Source of the DNA: Euclidia mi
Lineage: Eukaryota; Arthropoda; Insecta; Lepidoptera; Erebidae
NCBI GenBank assembly: GCA_944739405.2
Contig: OX123190.2
Span: 60,283,805 to 60,347,804 of the forward strand
Length of the DNA stretch: 64,000 nt
Direction of reading: 5' to 3'
Positions 23,311-33,543 of the stretch are shown one piece after another. A program made the position numbers and the translations under genes. Numbering within the stretch: the first letter of the stretch is position 1; every line of letters starts with the position of its first letter. The notes beneath the pieces were generated by a model that saw nothing but the letters and a program-made list of their open reading frames with translations, was not told where the DNA came from and did not search any database.

Positions 23311-23420
23311 TAATTATCGCTTGACCCGTGTCTCGGAGAGCACGTTAAGCCGTCGGTCCCGGTAGCCATGAAGATCTTTGAAAGTTGTTATAGGGCGTCA
23401 GTACTTTTTAAATAAACTGA
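23311..23420 (+). repeat. Probable continuation of the SINE-like repeat
   Basis: Immediately right of the TA target the phrase ATTATCGCTTGACCCGTGTC, then CTCGGAGAGCACG and GCCGTCGGTCCCGG, appears. I associate it with the same lepidopteran repeat as 22060-22201. If so, the transposon landed inside this repeat and the two parts are one unit. Confidence 0.4.
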
Positions 23421-23760
23421 CACTGGTCTAAACCATGGAATATCGCTATCGGGTTGTGGCGGTCAGAGAGGCAGTCGCTCTGTGGAAAAGCTAAGACTCA
23501 GCCAAATCCATACTAATATAATAAAGAGGAAAGATTTGTATTTTTGTATGTTTGTTACGAATAAACTTAAAAAGTACTGGACGGATCTTAAAAATTCTTT
23601 CACCATTGTAATGCGACATTATCCCTGAGGAACATAGGCTATATTTATTTCTAGAAAATAATAGGGATCCCTACAAAAAATCAATAATGTAACCCAAGGC
23701 GTAAGAAAATTTTCCAGAAAGACATTATTTAAGTACTCACTATTACCTACAAAAAAGTCC
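23421..23760. repeat. Fragments of interspersed repeats
   Basis: Two phrases I recognise from lepidopteran repeats occur in succession: GTGGCGGTCAGAGAGGCAGT onward (23455-23500), and ATCCATACTAATATAATAAA with a downstream AAATTCTTTCACCATTGTAA (23506-23720). Both are non-coding and truncated. Their classes are uncertain. Confidence 0.35.
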
Positions 23761-24116
23761 ACAGTAACCATTTTTATAATAAAAATCAGAAAAATATAAT
23801 GGGTTATTTTGGAAGCAATTTTAAGGAATGCAGTATTACTTCCTATCCAATTAAATACGCGAGATATTTTGTGTATTTAATGCTGATAGAAATTATCCTT
23901 TACAGTATATCATTATAATGGATATCTTAAAATAATATGTAGCAAAATAAAAATAATGCGTGAGAAAATAAATTCACCGCTCGCACACCGATATTCCGTC
24001 GGGACGAGACTTTCTTGATGCGATCGATTATTTTAAATGTATAATAATGAAATAAATCATGAAGACTATTTCAATACCTGTAGATTGCATAATAGTTACG
24101 CATGCATGATGACATT
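23761..24116. other. Non-coding AT-rich stretch
   Basis: I see no coding sequence, repeat structure or regulatory signal that I can support in this interval. Confidence 0.5.
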
Positions 24117-24275
24117 AATGAATGTCGAGGAAGCGAAAGAAGTATGTTCAAACCGAAGCATGTGGCGTTCCATAGTCTCTGCCTACAATATTGGGAGACA
24201 GGCTTGACGATATAGATAGATAGAAAGAATCATTACTTCACGCCTTTTAACCCTGAAGTAGTAGGCAGAGGTGTG
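24117..24275. repeat. Two RTE LINE 3' ends, tail to tail
   Basis: On the plus strand 24117-24207 encodes NVEEAKEVC, then MWRSIVSAY and a stop after GRQA, matching the RTE C-terminus at 10720-10796. It ends in a GATA-type simple repeat (24211-24226). Directly after it, on the minus strand, 24275-24230 gives the same terminal phrase (CTCTGCCTACTACTTCAGGG, then AAAGGCGTGA). Two independently truncated 3' ends therefore meet at a shared simple repeat. Confidence 0.5.
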
Positions 24276-24910
24276 TTATGTATACTATGGATGCATACCA
24301 CCCTCCTTTAGAGATCCTGCTAACACTCCCAAGAAAAACATGCATTCCGTCTTCTCTGGTTCCAGGAAATTATTTAAGTATGGAGTGGAACGTCCACAAA
24401 GCAGATTTACATAGCTTATATATTGATATTGCTAATATTGACTGGACTGAATTACTTGACAATCAAAATTTAAATAGGTATTAACCTTGCCGTAGATATA
24501 CTTTATAAGAAATTAAATAATGTTATTAGTACCCACGTTCCTTTAAAAAGAATAGCTCGCAACCATAAATATATATATATCCGAAATGGTATACCAAAGA
24601 AATAATTCATTATATTAAATTAAAATATTTTAATTTGAATAAGTTTAAATGCAACGGTTTAGAGTTTAACAAAGAACTTTTTAAATATTATAGAACTAAA
24701 GTGAAACAACGTATAAATACTGCATTTAAAAAATATATAACAATGGTCGAAAACAATATAACTAAAAATCCCTCAAGTTTTTGGAAAAATGTAAAGGAAA
24801 AACGACAAAATAGGCAATATATAAAAACATATACTTATAACAGTAGAACAGTAGAAGGTCAGGAAGGAATTGACTCGTTTGCTAAATATTTTAGTTCAGT
24901 GTTCCACAAC
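24276..24910 (+). pseudogene. LINE ORF2, endonuclease end and linker (left part of split element)
   Basis: The sequence starts in the last residues of an endonuclease (YHPPLEI near 24297). It then gives a lysine-rich linker: WTELLDNQN, ISTHVPLKR, VKQRINTAFKKYI, NPSSFWKNVKEKR and GIDSFAKYFSSVF. This linker is typical of Jockey/CR1-group LINEs between endonuclease and RT. A stop at 24481-24483 and frame changes mark decay. Coding breaks off at 24910, where a BEL/Pao LTR begins, and resumes at 29716 with the next part of the same protein. Confidence 0.75.
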
Positions 24911-25419
24911 TGGTAGCGCCATCTACCTTCCCATATATAACTAATCGCATCAACATGAATCGTTCCACGCTTGTCTAGTGCGAGCGATATCATATTTCCG
25001 TGCTTCTCTTTCCCCCTCCCTGGAAGAGGCACTGCCTTGGCCTGATTCGTCGACGCGATCGTGAACGCGAGGGACAGTCGAGAACATTCCTCCCGCTGAG
25101 ACCGCCGTCTCGATACCGCTCCGCGCCGCACCGCTGTATGTGATTTACCGCTTCCACCAAGGAAAACCCGCTCGTGAGTGAAGTGAAAACAAGCAGCTGC
25201 ATCACGAAACCACCAGGAGGAAAACAAACGAAGAAGGCTGTATAAGGTAAGTGCCTTCCATCCTTGAAATAGCCTATACCCACTCAATCACCTCCTCCCG
25301 TATCCATCTCCTCTTCCCTTATTCCTTTCCAGGCGGCGAAGAACCGCTATCCTCTGAATACAGTCCATTTCCTTCTCCAAGTCGCCTACCCTAATCGGTT
25401 TCGGTGTATCGCCGAACCA
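24911..25419 (+). repeat. 5' LTR of the BEL/Pao element
   Basis: This is the first of the two 509-bp LTRs (TG...CA ends). It contains an intron-like pair, a GTAAGT donor at 25247 and a CTTTCCAG acceptor ending at 25332, present identically in the other LTR. A T-rich stretch follows the LTR, so I could not identify a primer-binding site. Long minus-strand open frames inside the LTR are not credible genes. Confidence 0.9.
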
Positions 25420-25745
25420 TTTTTTTTGATCCATACGAGTCGGATTTATTTACGTTTTATACGTTATACCGCTATATCTAGGCAGTTATAGCACCTAGCT
25501 ATACTCCTAATATATTCATATAACCGTCACATGGTTATTTCCGCCCGCATTAGTAGGTAAACTTTTATGTAGCTACCTACTTATTAAGTTATTATTTCTG
25601 CAACTATCATAGTTGTCTTATAAATCTCATATTTCAATCAACTTTTATTTCCTCAGCTCTAAAGTGTTGCCTACTTAGGTAAAATAATAGATACATTAGA
25701 TATTCTTATTTTGTTTCGTTCTCATTAGCTTATACTTACGTAAGC

Positions 25746-27779
25746 ATGTCACTACAAAAGAAGTCACGCGTGTCGGAAGACAAAGAGATGACAATCTTAG
25801 AAGCGAAACGCAATATTTTATTTGAGCGCATTCAAAATATCTATGAAAGATCAAAAACCGCATCGATGTCTGACAGTAATAGCGAAGCATTTCTCAGTTA
25901 TTGTATAACAGTAGATAGCATTCGAACAGATTTTCATAAGTTGTTAGACGATTATAACGCAAGATTACTTTCTATCAATCCTGATGAAAAACCGAACTAT
26001 CAGGCGTATACCTCATTCGAAGATCTTTATTGTATTATTAAGCGTATACAATCGCAATTGGAGGGTAAATGTTCAGCAGAGCCCGTTGCCCGCAAACCGA
26101 GATTACCGCCAATCGAGATTATGTCGTTTGACGGAGATATACGAAATTGGCCGTTATTCTATGCGAGTTTTAAGTCTACGGTGCACGATAATGGTTCTCT
26201 GACAGATGCTGACAGGTTGTACTATTTAATAGGTAAACTGTCACCGAAGGCCCAGTCCGTATTTGCAGGTGTCACACCCAGTGCTGAGAATTATCAGGTC
26301 ATATTTCAGTCACTACTTGACAGATATCAAGGCACGCGCGTTCTAGCGTCTACGTACTTTGACCAAGCTTTAAATCTCAAACTGTCCAGCAACGCGTCTG
26401 TCTCGAATTTCCAGCTGTTTATTGATAACTTCGTAACCGCGGTTAATTCTCTTAGGAATTTAAAATTAGAAGATCTTTCCGACTTTATGTTGCTTCAACT
26501 CGCTTTAAAAAAGTTTGACACTGATACAATTCGCGCATTCGAGATGACGGAACGCAATAATAAAATACCTACATTAGATAGTTTTATTTCGTTCATCAAA
26601 GATCAGTGTCGAATATTTCATAATACGCAGTCTGGTTCACCTGGCCCGTCTAACACTAACAACAACAAACAAAGGTTGAATAAATCGCGAAATAGTAATA
26701 ATAACTCAGTCCCTAATCCACAATCTTACGTAACATGTTCGGAATCTAATAGTAATAATTCACAGAAGTGTCTGTGCAGTAATATAGTGCACGACCATTA
26801 CTATAAGTGTCCCACCTTTAATGATTTAAATCCAATTGCTCGTTTTAAAAGCGTAAAAGATAATAAAGCTTGCATTAATTGCTTAAGCATAAAACATAAA
26901 ACGAGTAATTGTTCCAGTAGAACGAGATGTCGCACGTGTAAACAAAAACATCATACACTGTTACATTTGGATAAAAATAACCGGTTGTCAAGCCAAGCCG
27001 CTAACCTTGACACACTCGCGCCGCAGGTGCAGCAGACCACGGTAGCTGCGCCTTCCGCGTCTGAGGGCGAAGTATCGTTGTGTATGACATCCATTGCGCG
27101 GGCGACGCGCACGCGAGGACGGCACTCGCGCATCTATAATGATCCGCGCAGGGCCAAAACGCAGTGTACGGCGTCTAACACGGTACTGTTGGCGACTGCG
27201 CAAGTTATCGTATATGATGTTAATGGGTCGCCGCACATGGTACGTTGTCTGCTAGATAGCGCATCTCAGACCAATCTAATAACATCGGAATGCTTCAAAC
27301 GCCTCAGATTATGGAATAACTTTAAAAATACTAACTCAACCGTCAAAGGGATAGGCGGATCAGAAAGGCATTGCAGGGGTTCCGTAGATATTAAAATACA
27401 TTCGCGTTTTGATAGGAATATTAATTTTAACATTTCTTCGCTTATCGTGGAGCGTATCACGGACGCATTGCCGAACGCTAATGTAGACGTAGCATCACTC
27501 ACTCATCTCGAATCATTGCCGCTAGCCGACGCGGAGTTTGCGAATCCGGCAGGCATTGATCTTTTGATCGGAGCTTCGATGTTTCCGCACTTGCTACTAA
27601 CTAAAATAGTACGTAGTGAGCGATATGATTTACCGCCCGCTATTGAGACGGTACTTGGATATGTGATTATGGGTACCGTACCTACGTTACATACTTCTCA
27701 TTGTATTACGTCTTGTTGTTGTTCTGCTCTTCAAGAGATCAAGGTGGGTGCTAAAACTGTGTGTAAGATAAAGCACTAA
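25746..27779 (+). CDS. gag: BEL/Pao gag-protease polyprotein
   Basis: The frame opens at ATG 25746 and runs 677 codons. The N-terminal third is charged and helical. Residues about 120-250 form the Pao-type gag region (PPIEIMSFDGDIRNWPLFYA, later LIGKLSPKAQ and QSLLDRYQG), followed by an asparagine/serine-rich linker. Paired zinc knuckles (ACINCLSIKHKTSNC and CRTCKQKHHTLLH) lie near residues 376-410. The retroviral-type aspartic protease has its active site as VRCLLDSASQTNLI near residues 499-512. The protein ends soon after GYVIMGTV, the lead-in to the RT. Gag packages element RNA and the protease cleaves the polyprotein. In an intact Pao element the frame would continue into pol; here it stops at a pentamer repeat. 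Confidence 0.88.
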   Translation: MSLQKKSRVSEDKEMTILEAKRNILFERIQNIYERSKTASMSDSNSEAFLSYCITVDSIRTDFHKLLDDYNARLLSINPDEKPNYQAYTSFEDLYCIIKRIQSQLEGKCSAEPVARKPRLPPIEIMSFDGDIRNWPLFYASFKSTVHDNGSLTDADRLYYLIGKLSPKAQSVFAGVTPSAENYQVIFQSLLDRYQGTRVLASTYFDQALNLKLSSNASVSNFQLFIDNFVTAVNSLRNLKLEDLSDFMLLQLALKKFDTDTIRAFEMTERNNKIPTLDSFISFIKDQCRIFHNTQSGSPGPSNTNNNKQRLNKSRNSNNNSVPNPQSYVTCSESNSNNSQKCLCSNIVHDHYYKCPTFNDLNPIARFKSVKDNKACINCLSIKHKTSNCSSRTRCRTCKQKHHTLLHLDKNNRLSSQAANLDTLAPQVQQTTVAAPSASEGEVSLCMTSIARATRTRGRHSRIYNDPRRAKTQCTASNTVLLATAQVIVYDVNGSPHMVRCLLDSASQTNLITSECFKRLRLWNNFKNTNSTVKGIGGSERHCRGSVDIKIHSRFDRNINFNISSLIVERITDALPNANVDVASLTHLESLPLADAEFANPAGIDLLIGASMFPHLLLTKIVRSERYDLPPAIETVLGYVIMGTVPTLHTSHCITSCCCSALQEIKVGAKTVCKIKH

Positions 27780-27780
27780 T

Positions 27781-27878
27781 TAGCTATGCTATGCTATGCT
27801 ATGCTATGCTACGCCATGCTATGCTATGCTACGCTATGCTATGCTAAGCTACGCTACGCTACACTATACTATACTACA
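27781..27878 (+). repeat. Pentanucleotide (GCTAT)n-like array
   Basis: About 19 units of GCTAT or GCTAC, with a few ACTAT variants at the right end, fill the point where the Pao pol gene should begin. The array starts two bases after the gag-protease stop and ends at the remnant of the RT catalytic loop. It appears to replace the deleted RT palm. Confidence 0.85.
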
Positions 27879-27879
27879 C

Positions 27880-28983
27880 ATCCGCTTTGTATATAGATGA
27901 CATTGCCTGTAATGTCATACCCGCTCCGCTAGAAATTTCGCTTGTGAAGAGCTTATTCAGCTTTTCAAGCGAGGCCAGTTTGATCTTGTCAAATGGACAA
28001 GCAACTCTAAGGAGGTTCTCGCACGCATACCAGATTCTCATAAAGCTTCTCCAGACATTGAGTTTGAGAAGTCTGTACCGCATAAGGTTCTCGGTTTACG
28101 CTGGGACAAATCCTGTGATAGTTTTCGGTTTGACGTCTCACCACCAGATGATAAGTGCACCAAACGCACTATGCTGTCCACAGTGGCTCGACTATGGGAC
28201 ATAATGGGTTTTGTGGCTCCCACAATTTTGTACGCCAAGCTCTTGATCAAAGAGCTTTGGCTATCAAAGTGTGAGTGGGATGAAACACCCCCTGAACATA
28301 TTGTCGCCGCTTGGGGCCAGTTTGTATTGAGCTTACCGCGCTCAATCAAAGTACTATTCCGCGTCATCTTGGGTTGGTAGATGGATGTACCGTCAACTTA
28401 ATAGGTTTCGCTGACGCCAGCGAGCGTGCTTACGGCGGAGTCGTATATCTGCAAGTCCGCATTGGTTCTAACTACTCGGTGCAGTTAGTTTGTGCCAAGT
28501 CTAAGGTCTTGCCTGTTAAAACCATTTCGGTTGCGAGACTGGAGCTGTGCGCGGCCCTTCTGCTGTCTCAGTTGCTCCGCAAGGTTCAAGACACAGTTGT
28601 GCCCCACTACCCCATTAATAAATATACGCATTTTCCGACTCCAAGGTAGTGCTCGCTTGGATTCATTCTTCTCCTCATCGCTGGCAGACTTTTGTCGCCA
28701 ACCGCGTTAGTAAATTGATTGAACTTGTTCCCGCTACTTGTTTCAATCACGTCGCGGGTTATCGTACTCCTCTTCAGGAAGAACTCTCCATAGATCATAT
28801 TGACTGGAAGTTTATTCCACCAGCATCACCACATTTCGGTGGATGTTGGGCAAGCATGGTCAAAGTAATTAAAACGCATCTCTTCAAGGTTATAGGTCAA
28901 CAGATCCTCTCTTACGAAGAGCCTTTAACTGTCCTTGCACAAGTCGAGGCACTGATCAACTCGCGTCCGCTTCCAACTCAGTG
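27880..28983 (+). pseudogene. pol: BEL/Pao pol remnants (RT end, RNase H, integrase end)
   Basis: Broken pieces occur in collinear order: LYIDDIACN, the Pao form of the RT YxDD loop (27889-27915), then RT connection sequence (VLGLRWDKSCD, TMLSTVARLWDIMGFVAP). An RNase H-like segment (GFADASERAYGGVVYL) follows near 28405-28455. After it come KTISVARLELCAALLL and VLAWIHSSP, then an integrase C-terminal segment (FIPPASPHFGGCWASMVK and ALINSRPLPT). Frames change at least three times. The RT palm and the integrase zinc finger and most of its catalytic core are missing. No pol function is possible. Confidence 0.8.
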
Positions 28984-29206
28984 AGATCTAGCCTGAAGTT
29001 GGACCTACCTCTTAGTTTAAGTATTTAGTTAGTAGTTTTTGCTATTATTACGTTTGTAGCTTTCGCTAAAGTTAATTTAGATTAATTTTATTGTCATATC
29101 GCTGTCTTAGCCTATTGATGGGTTATGCGGTAGTACACCCAACATAGCTAAGTTCAATTCTATTTTTTTTTTTTTTTAAAGGCAACCCTTTAGGGCCGGG
29201 GGGATA
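28984..29206 (+). other. Pao 3' untranslated region with polypurine tract
   Basis: Non-coding sequence follows the pol remnant. A run of 17 T (about 29161-29177) precedes AAAGGCAACCC, and the last bases before the 3' LTR are GGGCCGGGGGGATA. This G-rich purine stretch is in the right place for the plus-strand primer. Confidence 0.55.
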
Positions 29207-29715
29207 TGGTAGCGCCATCTACCTTCCCATATATAACTAATCGCATCAACATGAATCGTTCCACGCTTGTCTAGTGCGAGCGATATCATATTTTCGTCCC
29301 TCTCTTTCCCTCTCCCTGGAAGAGGCACTGCCTTGGCCTGATTCGTCGACGCGATCGTGAACGCGAAGGACAGTCGAGAACATTCCTCCCGCTGAGACGG
29401 CCGTCTCGATACCGCTCCGCGCCGCACCGCTGTATGTGATTTACCGCTTCCACCAAGGAAAACCCGCTCGTGAGTGAAGTGAAAACAAGCAGCTGCATCA
29501 CGAAACCACCAGGAGGAAAACAAACGAAGAAGGCTGTATAAGGTAAGTGCCTTCCATCCTTGAAATAGCCTATACCCACTCAATCACCTCCTCCCGTATC
29601 CATCTCCTCTTCCCTTATTCCTTTCCAGGCGGCGAAGAACCGCTATCCTCTGAATACAGTCCATTTCCTTCTCCAGGTCGCCTACCCTAATCGGTTTCGG
29701 TGTATCGCCGAACCA
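29207..29715 (+). repeat. 3' LTR of the BEL/Pao element
   Basis: Same length and ends as the 5' LTR, differing at about seven positions: four clustered at 29288-29305, one each near 29366 and 29400, and one near 29676. It is followed directly by ACAAC, the target duplication. Confidence 0.9.
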
Positions 29716-31540
29716 ACAACACTTCACCGTTATTAGATGTAAAGGGAGCTGAAGAAGAGGCCAATCGCTTAGGCTGTTTGCCTGTATCTACAATGACTGT
29801 TAATCATGTTACAGTTACTGATCTCAGATATGCAGTACAACGACTAAGAGCTTGTGGTCCAGACAACATACCTGCCTTTTTAATAAAAGATTGCTTCTCA
29901 GTCCTAGAAGTGCCTTTACATCATGTGTATAATCTATCGCTTAGACAATGATTGTATCCAAGTAAGTGGAAAGTGTCCAGGGTGACACCGATACCAAAAT
30001 GTGGGTCTTCCACAGATATAACTATAGACCTATTGCTGTATTGTGTGTATTTGGAAAGATATTTGAATCCATTCTTAATAATACCATCTATAAACAAATT
30101 AAAGGACTATTAAGTGATTCCCAGCATGGGTTTTATCCTGGGCGCTCCACTTTGACCAATCATATAGATTTTGTTGATCATATAACTACTAGGGTTAAGT
30201 CTGGCTGTCAAATAGATGCCGCATATTTTGATTTTAAAAAGGCCTTCGATCTTGTAGACAATGATGTGCTACTGAACAAATTTTCTGTGTTGGGATTCTC
30301 ATCATGTCTTTTAAAATTTATTGTCCATTACTTAAAAGATCGAAGATAGTTTGTTAAGACAGAAGGATATAAGTCAGAAGAGTATTTTACTAGATCAGGT
30401 GTTAGTCATGGTAGTACCTTAGGTCCCTTGCAATTTTTAGTAATTATCAATGATCTACCTAGTGTTGTTCCTAAAGCAAAATGTCTAATGTTTGCTGACG
30501 ACTTAAAACTTTATCTTTCTGTAAAAGAGGCTAATGATTGTCTAGACCTACAAAATGATATAGACGCTGTAGTTGAGTGGGCTATTAGAAATAAATTACC
30601 GTTAAATAACTCTAAATGCAAAACTATCACCTTCACTCGATCCCGTAATCCGATAGTCAATATTTATACTATTGATAGCGCACCTATAGAACGTGTGTTT
30701 TCAATTAAGGATCTGGGAGTCATAATGGACAGCAAATTAAATTTTCGTGATCAAATTCTTGATACTTGCAAAGCCGCCAATAAATGTCTTGGTTTTATTA
30801 TTAGAATATCAACACAATTTAAGAACACACAAGTTATAAAACAATTATACAATGCTTATGTCCGTAGTAAATTAGAATATAATGCAATAGTTTGGAGTCC
30901 TAAAGAGTCAATGTATAATGTAATGTTAGAAAAAATTCAACGTAAATTCTGTAGATATTTATACAAAAGGCAATATGGTTTCTACCCGTTTCTCTATCAA
31001 TCTTTGTTTGTGTCAGGAATGGTAGGTTTTGGTACACTCCAACTGAGGCAGGATTCTACACAAATAACAACGTATTGTCTTATACTGACAAATAAAATAG
31101 ATAGCCCTGTTGTACGGGAATCAATACATTTTTATATTCTTGACCAGAATTTGCGTAGTGTAGGCAGAAGAATGCATAAACTCGTTTGCTATCCACCTAT
31201 GTGGCGCTCTCCACAAGCTGAAAACAGTCCTACGACTAGAGCAATTAAGCTTATAAATGAGCTTCTTAAATATAGTCCAGATGCAGACATATTTTTTAAC
31301 GAACAGAGTGTATTATTAAAACATATTTATAGGTACCTAAATTTAAGAAATAAATTATATTTCCTACCTCTAATTAAGTTTATTGTTGTTTTTGTTTACA
31401 AATTTTATATTGTTATTTTTAGTAATTTTGTAGAACTTAGTATTTAATTTACAGTACATTTAGTATAGATATAAGTGATTTGATGTATTACATGCTGTAA
31501 ACTTATATCTTATAAATAAATGAATATGAATATTACACAC
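29716..31540 (+). pseudogene. LINE ORF2 reverse transcriptase (right part of split element) with 3' tail
   Basis: The reverse transcriptase continues from the left part. RACGPDNIPAFLIKD occurs near 29850, then YRPIAVLCVFGKIFES, QHGFYPGRST, YFDFKKAFDLVDND, a SHGSTLGPLQFLVIINDL region and CLMFADDLKLYL near 30480-30515. The C-terminal RT and thumb follow without stops to 31447. A TGA at 29949-29951 and a TAG at 30347-30349 interrupt it. An AATAAA lies at 31515-31520, before an AATATGAATA end near 31535. Jockey or CR1-group affinity is likely. The element was already 5'-truncated before the Pao insertion. Confidence 0.8.
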
Positions 31541-32107
31541 CCACACATCACCAGTTATGTTTCGGTCCCAATGTAATAGTGAGTGAGCCTATTGCTATCT
31601 ACCGGGCACATTATTAAGCGAACGATAATTAACATTTTAATAAACACATAACTTCGAAAAGACAGAGGTGTATGCCCAGGGTACCTCTGGCGGCGATAGA
31701 TAGAAAGATATTGAAAAAACAAATGTCCACCCGACGAAGCCGGGGCGGGCTGCTAGTCATTAATATACTTATGTTTGTTTATGGCTCTTTAAGTTTTGTA
31801 ATTGTTAAACTGAATAATTTAAGATTGTAAACTTTACACTGAAGTTGAAATTGCAGAATAAATTAACTAAGATTAGGTACTGTTCACTATCAGACGAATG
31901 TAAATGTTGAACATGTTATATATAATACCTACTCTCTTATTTACCGACCAAAAGAATAAAAAAAGGTGACAGAGCTAGAAATCGGCTACCCAAATACCCG
32001 ACAAAACGCAATAATAGATCAATATTCATGGAAGTTAAGCGCAATAAAACGACAAGAGGTCTTCTCGTTCAGAATATGCTTTAATAGTTCCGTGACTCAC
32101 ATTCATC
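31541..32107. other. Non-coding stretch with interspersed repeat fragment
   Basis: The segment 31640-31765 carries ACATAACTTCGAAAAGACAG and ends in GGCGGGCTGCTAGTCATTAA, phrases I associate with the lepidopteran repeat also seen at 15395-15640. The rest is AT-rich with no gene I can support. Confidence 0.45.
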
Positions 32108-32327
32108 ATACTTGCTCGTGGGTAGTGATACTTGCTCGTGGGTAGTTGTAGCATAAACACCTAAAGTTATAAGCTCTTCTTTTAATATTTTAAATAAATA
32201 GTAAAATTACTGTTTAAACTAATTTTAATGAAATTATTACATTAATTTAAACCAGTACCTGCCAGTATTGTGTTAGCACTATCCTACATAAGAAATCACA
32301 TATTTTATTTTTTATTAACACCACACT

Positions 32328-33044
32328 ATGTCTCAGTCACTGCACGAGTCAATGAGTAGTTTGAAGGATATGTTCTTCAAGCGGATGGCAGAGTTTGAAG
32401 CAGAGTTGCCTAGATCTCAGGGCACTCCTACCATGCCAGGACTGGCCGCAGAATACAAATCTTTCAAGGCATTTGTGATGGAGGCCCTGAATGGGTTTCA
32501 GCAGCAAATTGAACTTATGGCACAAACTGTGGATACGATGGAGATGAGAACCCGACGAAAAATATTATTGCTGCACGGTGTGAATGAGAGCAGCAAAGAA
32601 GATACTGCCAAAGTGGTGGTAGATGTCATCAGGCAGCACCTCAAGTCCGATATTACGGTCGCTGATATTCGCCGCTGCCACAGGATGGGACGTATATCAA
32701 ATAACCACAAACCCAGGCCCATAGTTCTAAAGTTCAACAGCGCCTCCATTCGTGACACTGTGTGGTTTGGGAAAACGAAGTTTAAGGGCACTGGGGTAAC
32801 TGTATCGGAGTTCCTGACGAAGCAACGGCATGACACTTTTATGGCTGCTCGGCAGAAGTTCGGTGTGTCTCAATGCTGGACCAAAGACGGCATCATACAT
32901 GTGTTGGCGCCCGATGGTTCCCGTCATCGTTTGGTCAATCTCAGTGACTTGCAAAAGGTCGAGCCGAAGGACGGCGCGGAGAAGCCACCCTCAGCAGCGA
33001 AGCCAGTGTCCAAGTCGAAAAGAACCGTTTCCCAAAAGAAATAA
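32328..33044 (+). CDS. LINE ORF1 protein, coiled coil plus L1-ORF1-like RNA-binding domain
   Basis: ATG 32328 opens 238 codons. The N-terminal part (about 1-75) is heptad-rich and likely a trimerising coiled coil. Residues about 78-200 have an L1 ORF1-like fold pattern: RRKILLLHGVNES, ADIRRCHRMGR, RPIVLKFNS, KGTGVTVSEFLTKQRHDTF, then a C-terminal DGIIHVLAPDGSRHRL module. The last 30 residues are basic and rich in lysine, proline and serine. There are no zinc knuckles. By family, ORF1 binds element RNA as a chaperone and is needed for retrotransposition. The ORF is undamaged and lies 5' of the intact ORF2 on the same strand. Confidence 0.8.
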   Translation: MSQSLHESMSSLKDMFFKRMAEFEAELPRSQGTPTMPGLAAEYKSFKAFVMEALNGFQQQIELMAQTVDTMEMRTRRKILLLHGVNESSKEDTAKVVVDVIRQHLKSDITVADIRRCHRMGRISNNHKPRPIVLKFNSASIRDTVWFGKTKFKGTGVTVSEFLTKQRHDTFMAARQKFGVSQCWTKDGIIHVLAPDGSRHRLVNLSDLQKVEPKDGAEKPPSAAKPVSKSKRTVSQKK

Positions 33045-33543
33045 TTCTTGATCATTATGTATTGCTTATTTGGTGAATCCTCGGTCCGGGTAGTAAGTAA
33101 TATTATTATCTAACATTAATTTTCTTTCTTACTTTGTACCCACTTTTCTATTCTACTTTACTATTTAACTTATTTTAATTATAAATTAATAGCTGGCGGT
33201 GACTTATTTTCTTTTCGTGTTGTCATGTCTGTCATCTGTCACAATGCTATTTGTCAAAACTGTAACGTGTTTGGGTACAAGGCTTTTGGTATAAGTCCGC
33301 ATTTTCTTACTTTTCACTTTTAATGTTACTATTCTGTTTCAGTTTTATTCTTCTTTCTTATTATGTGTTTTGCCTTCCTTGTCTCTTTCTAATCAATTTA
33401 AATAATTATTATGTTTTGCTGACTACCCGGATTGATGTTCCCAACTAATTTCATCCCCTTTTTTTATATATTAATATTATGTAGTACTAAATCTAGTTAT
33501 TTCTACCGATGGCACTACTGGCAGCTGGTGTATTATTGGTTAA

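Larger units (their letters stand above)
24911..29715 (+). mobile_element. BEL/Pao LTR retrotransposon, young but internally defective
   Basis: Two 509-bp direct repeats, 24911-25419 and 29207-29715, both begin TGGTAGCG and end CGAACCA. They are flanked by the same 5 bp, ACAAC (24906-24910 and 29716-29720), a perfect target duplication. By eye I count about seven substitutions between the LTRs, so roughly 98-99% identity. The interior (3.8 kb) encodes a complete Pao-type gag-protease but only scraps of RT, RNase H and integrase. The element split an older LINE whose reading resumes on the other side. Low LTR divergence means recent insertion, so the internal losses probably preceded it and the copy was mobilised in trans. 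Confidence 0.92.

Noticed and set aside
24859..25287. Long minus-strand frames in the Pao LTR, repeated at 29176-29583
   Set aside because: They are antisense to the LTR, occur twice only because the LTR does, and have no domain.
27781..27878. Possible CRISPR-like or regulatory repeat
   Set aside because: It is a contiguous pentamer microsatellite with no spacers, inside a eukaryotic LTR element.
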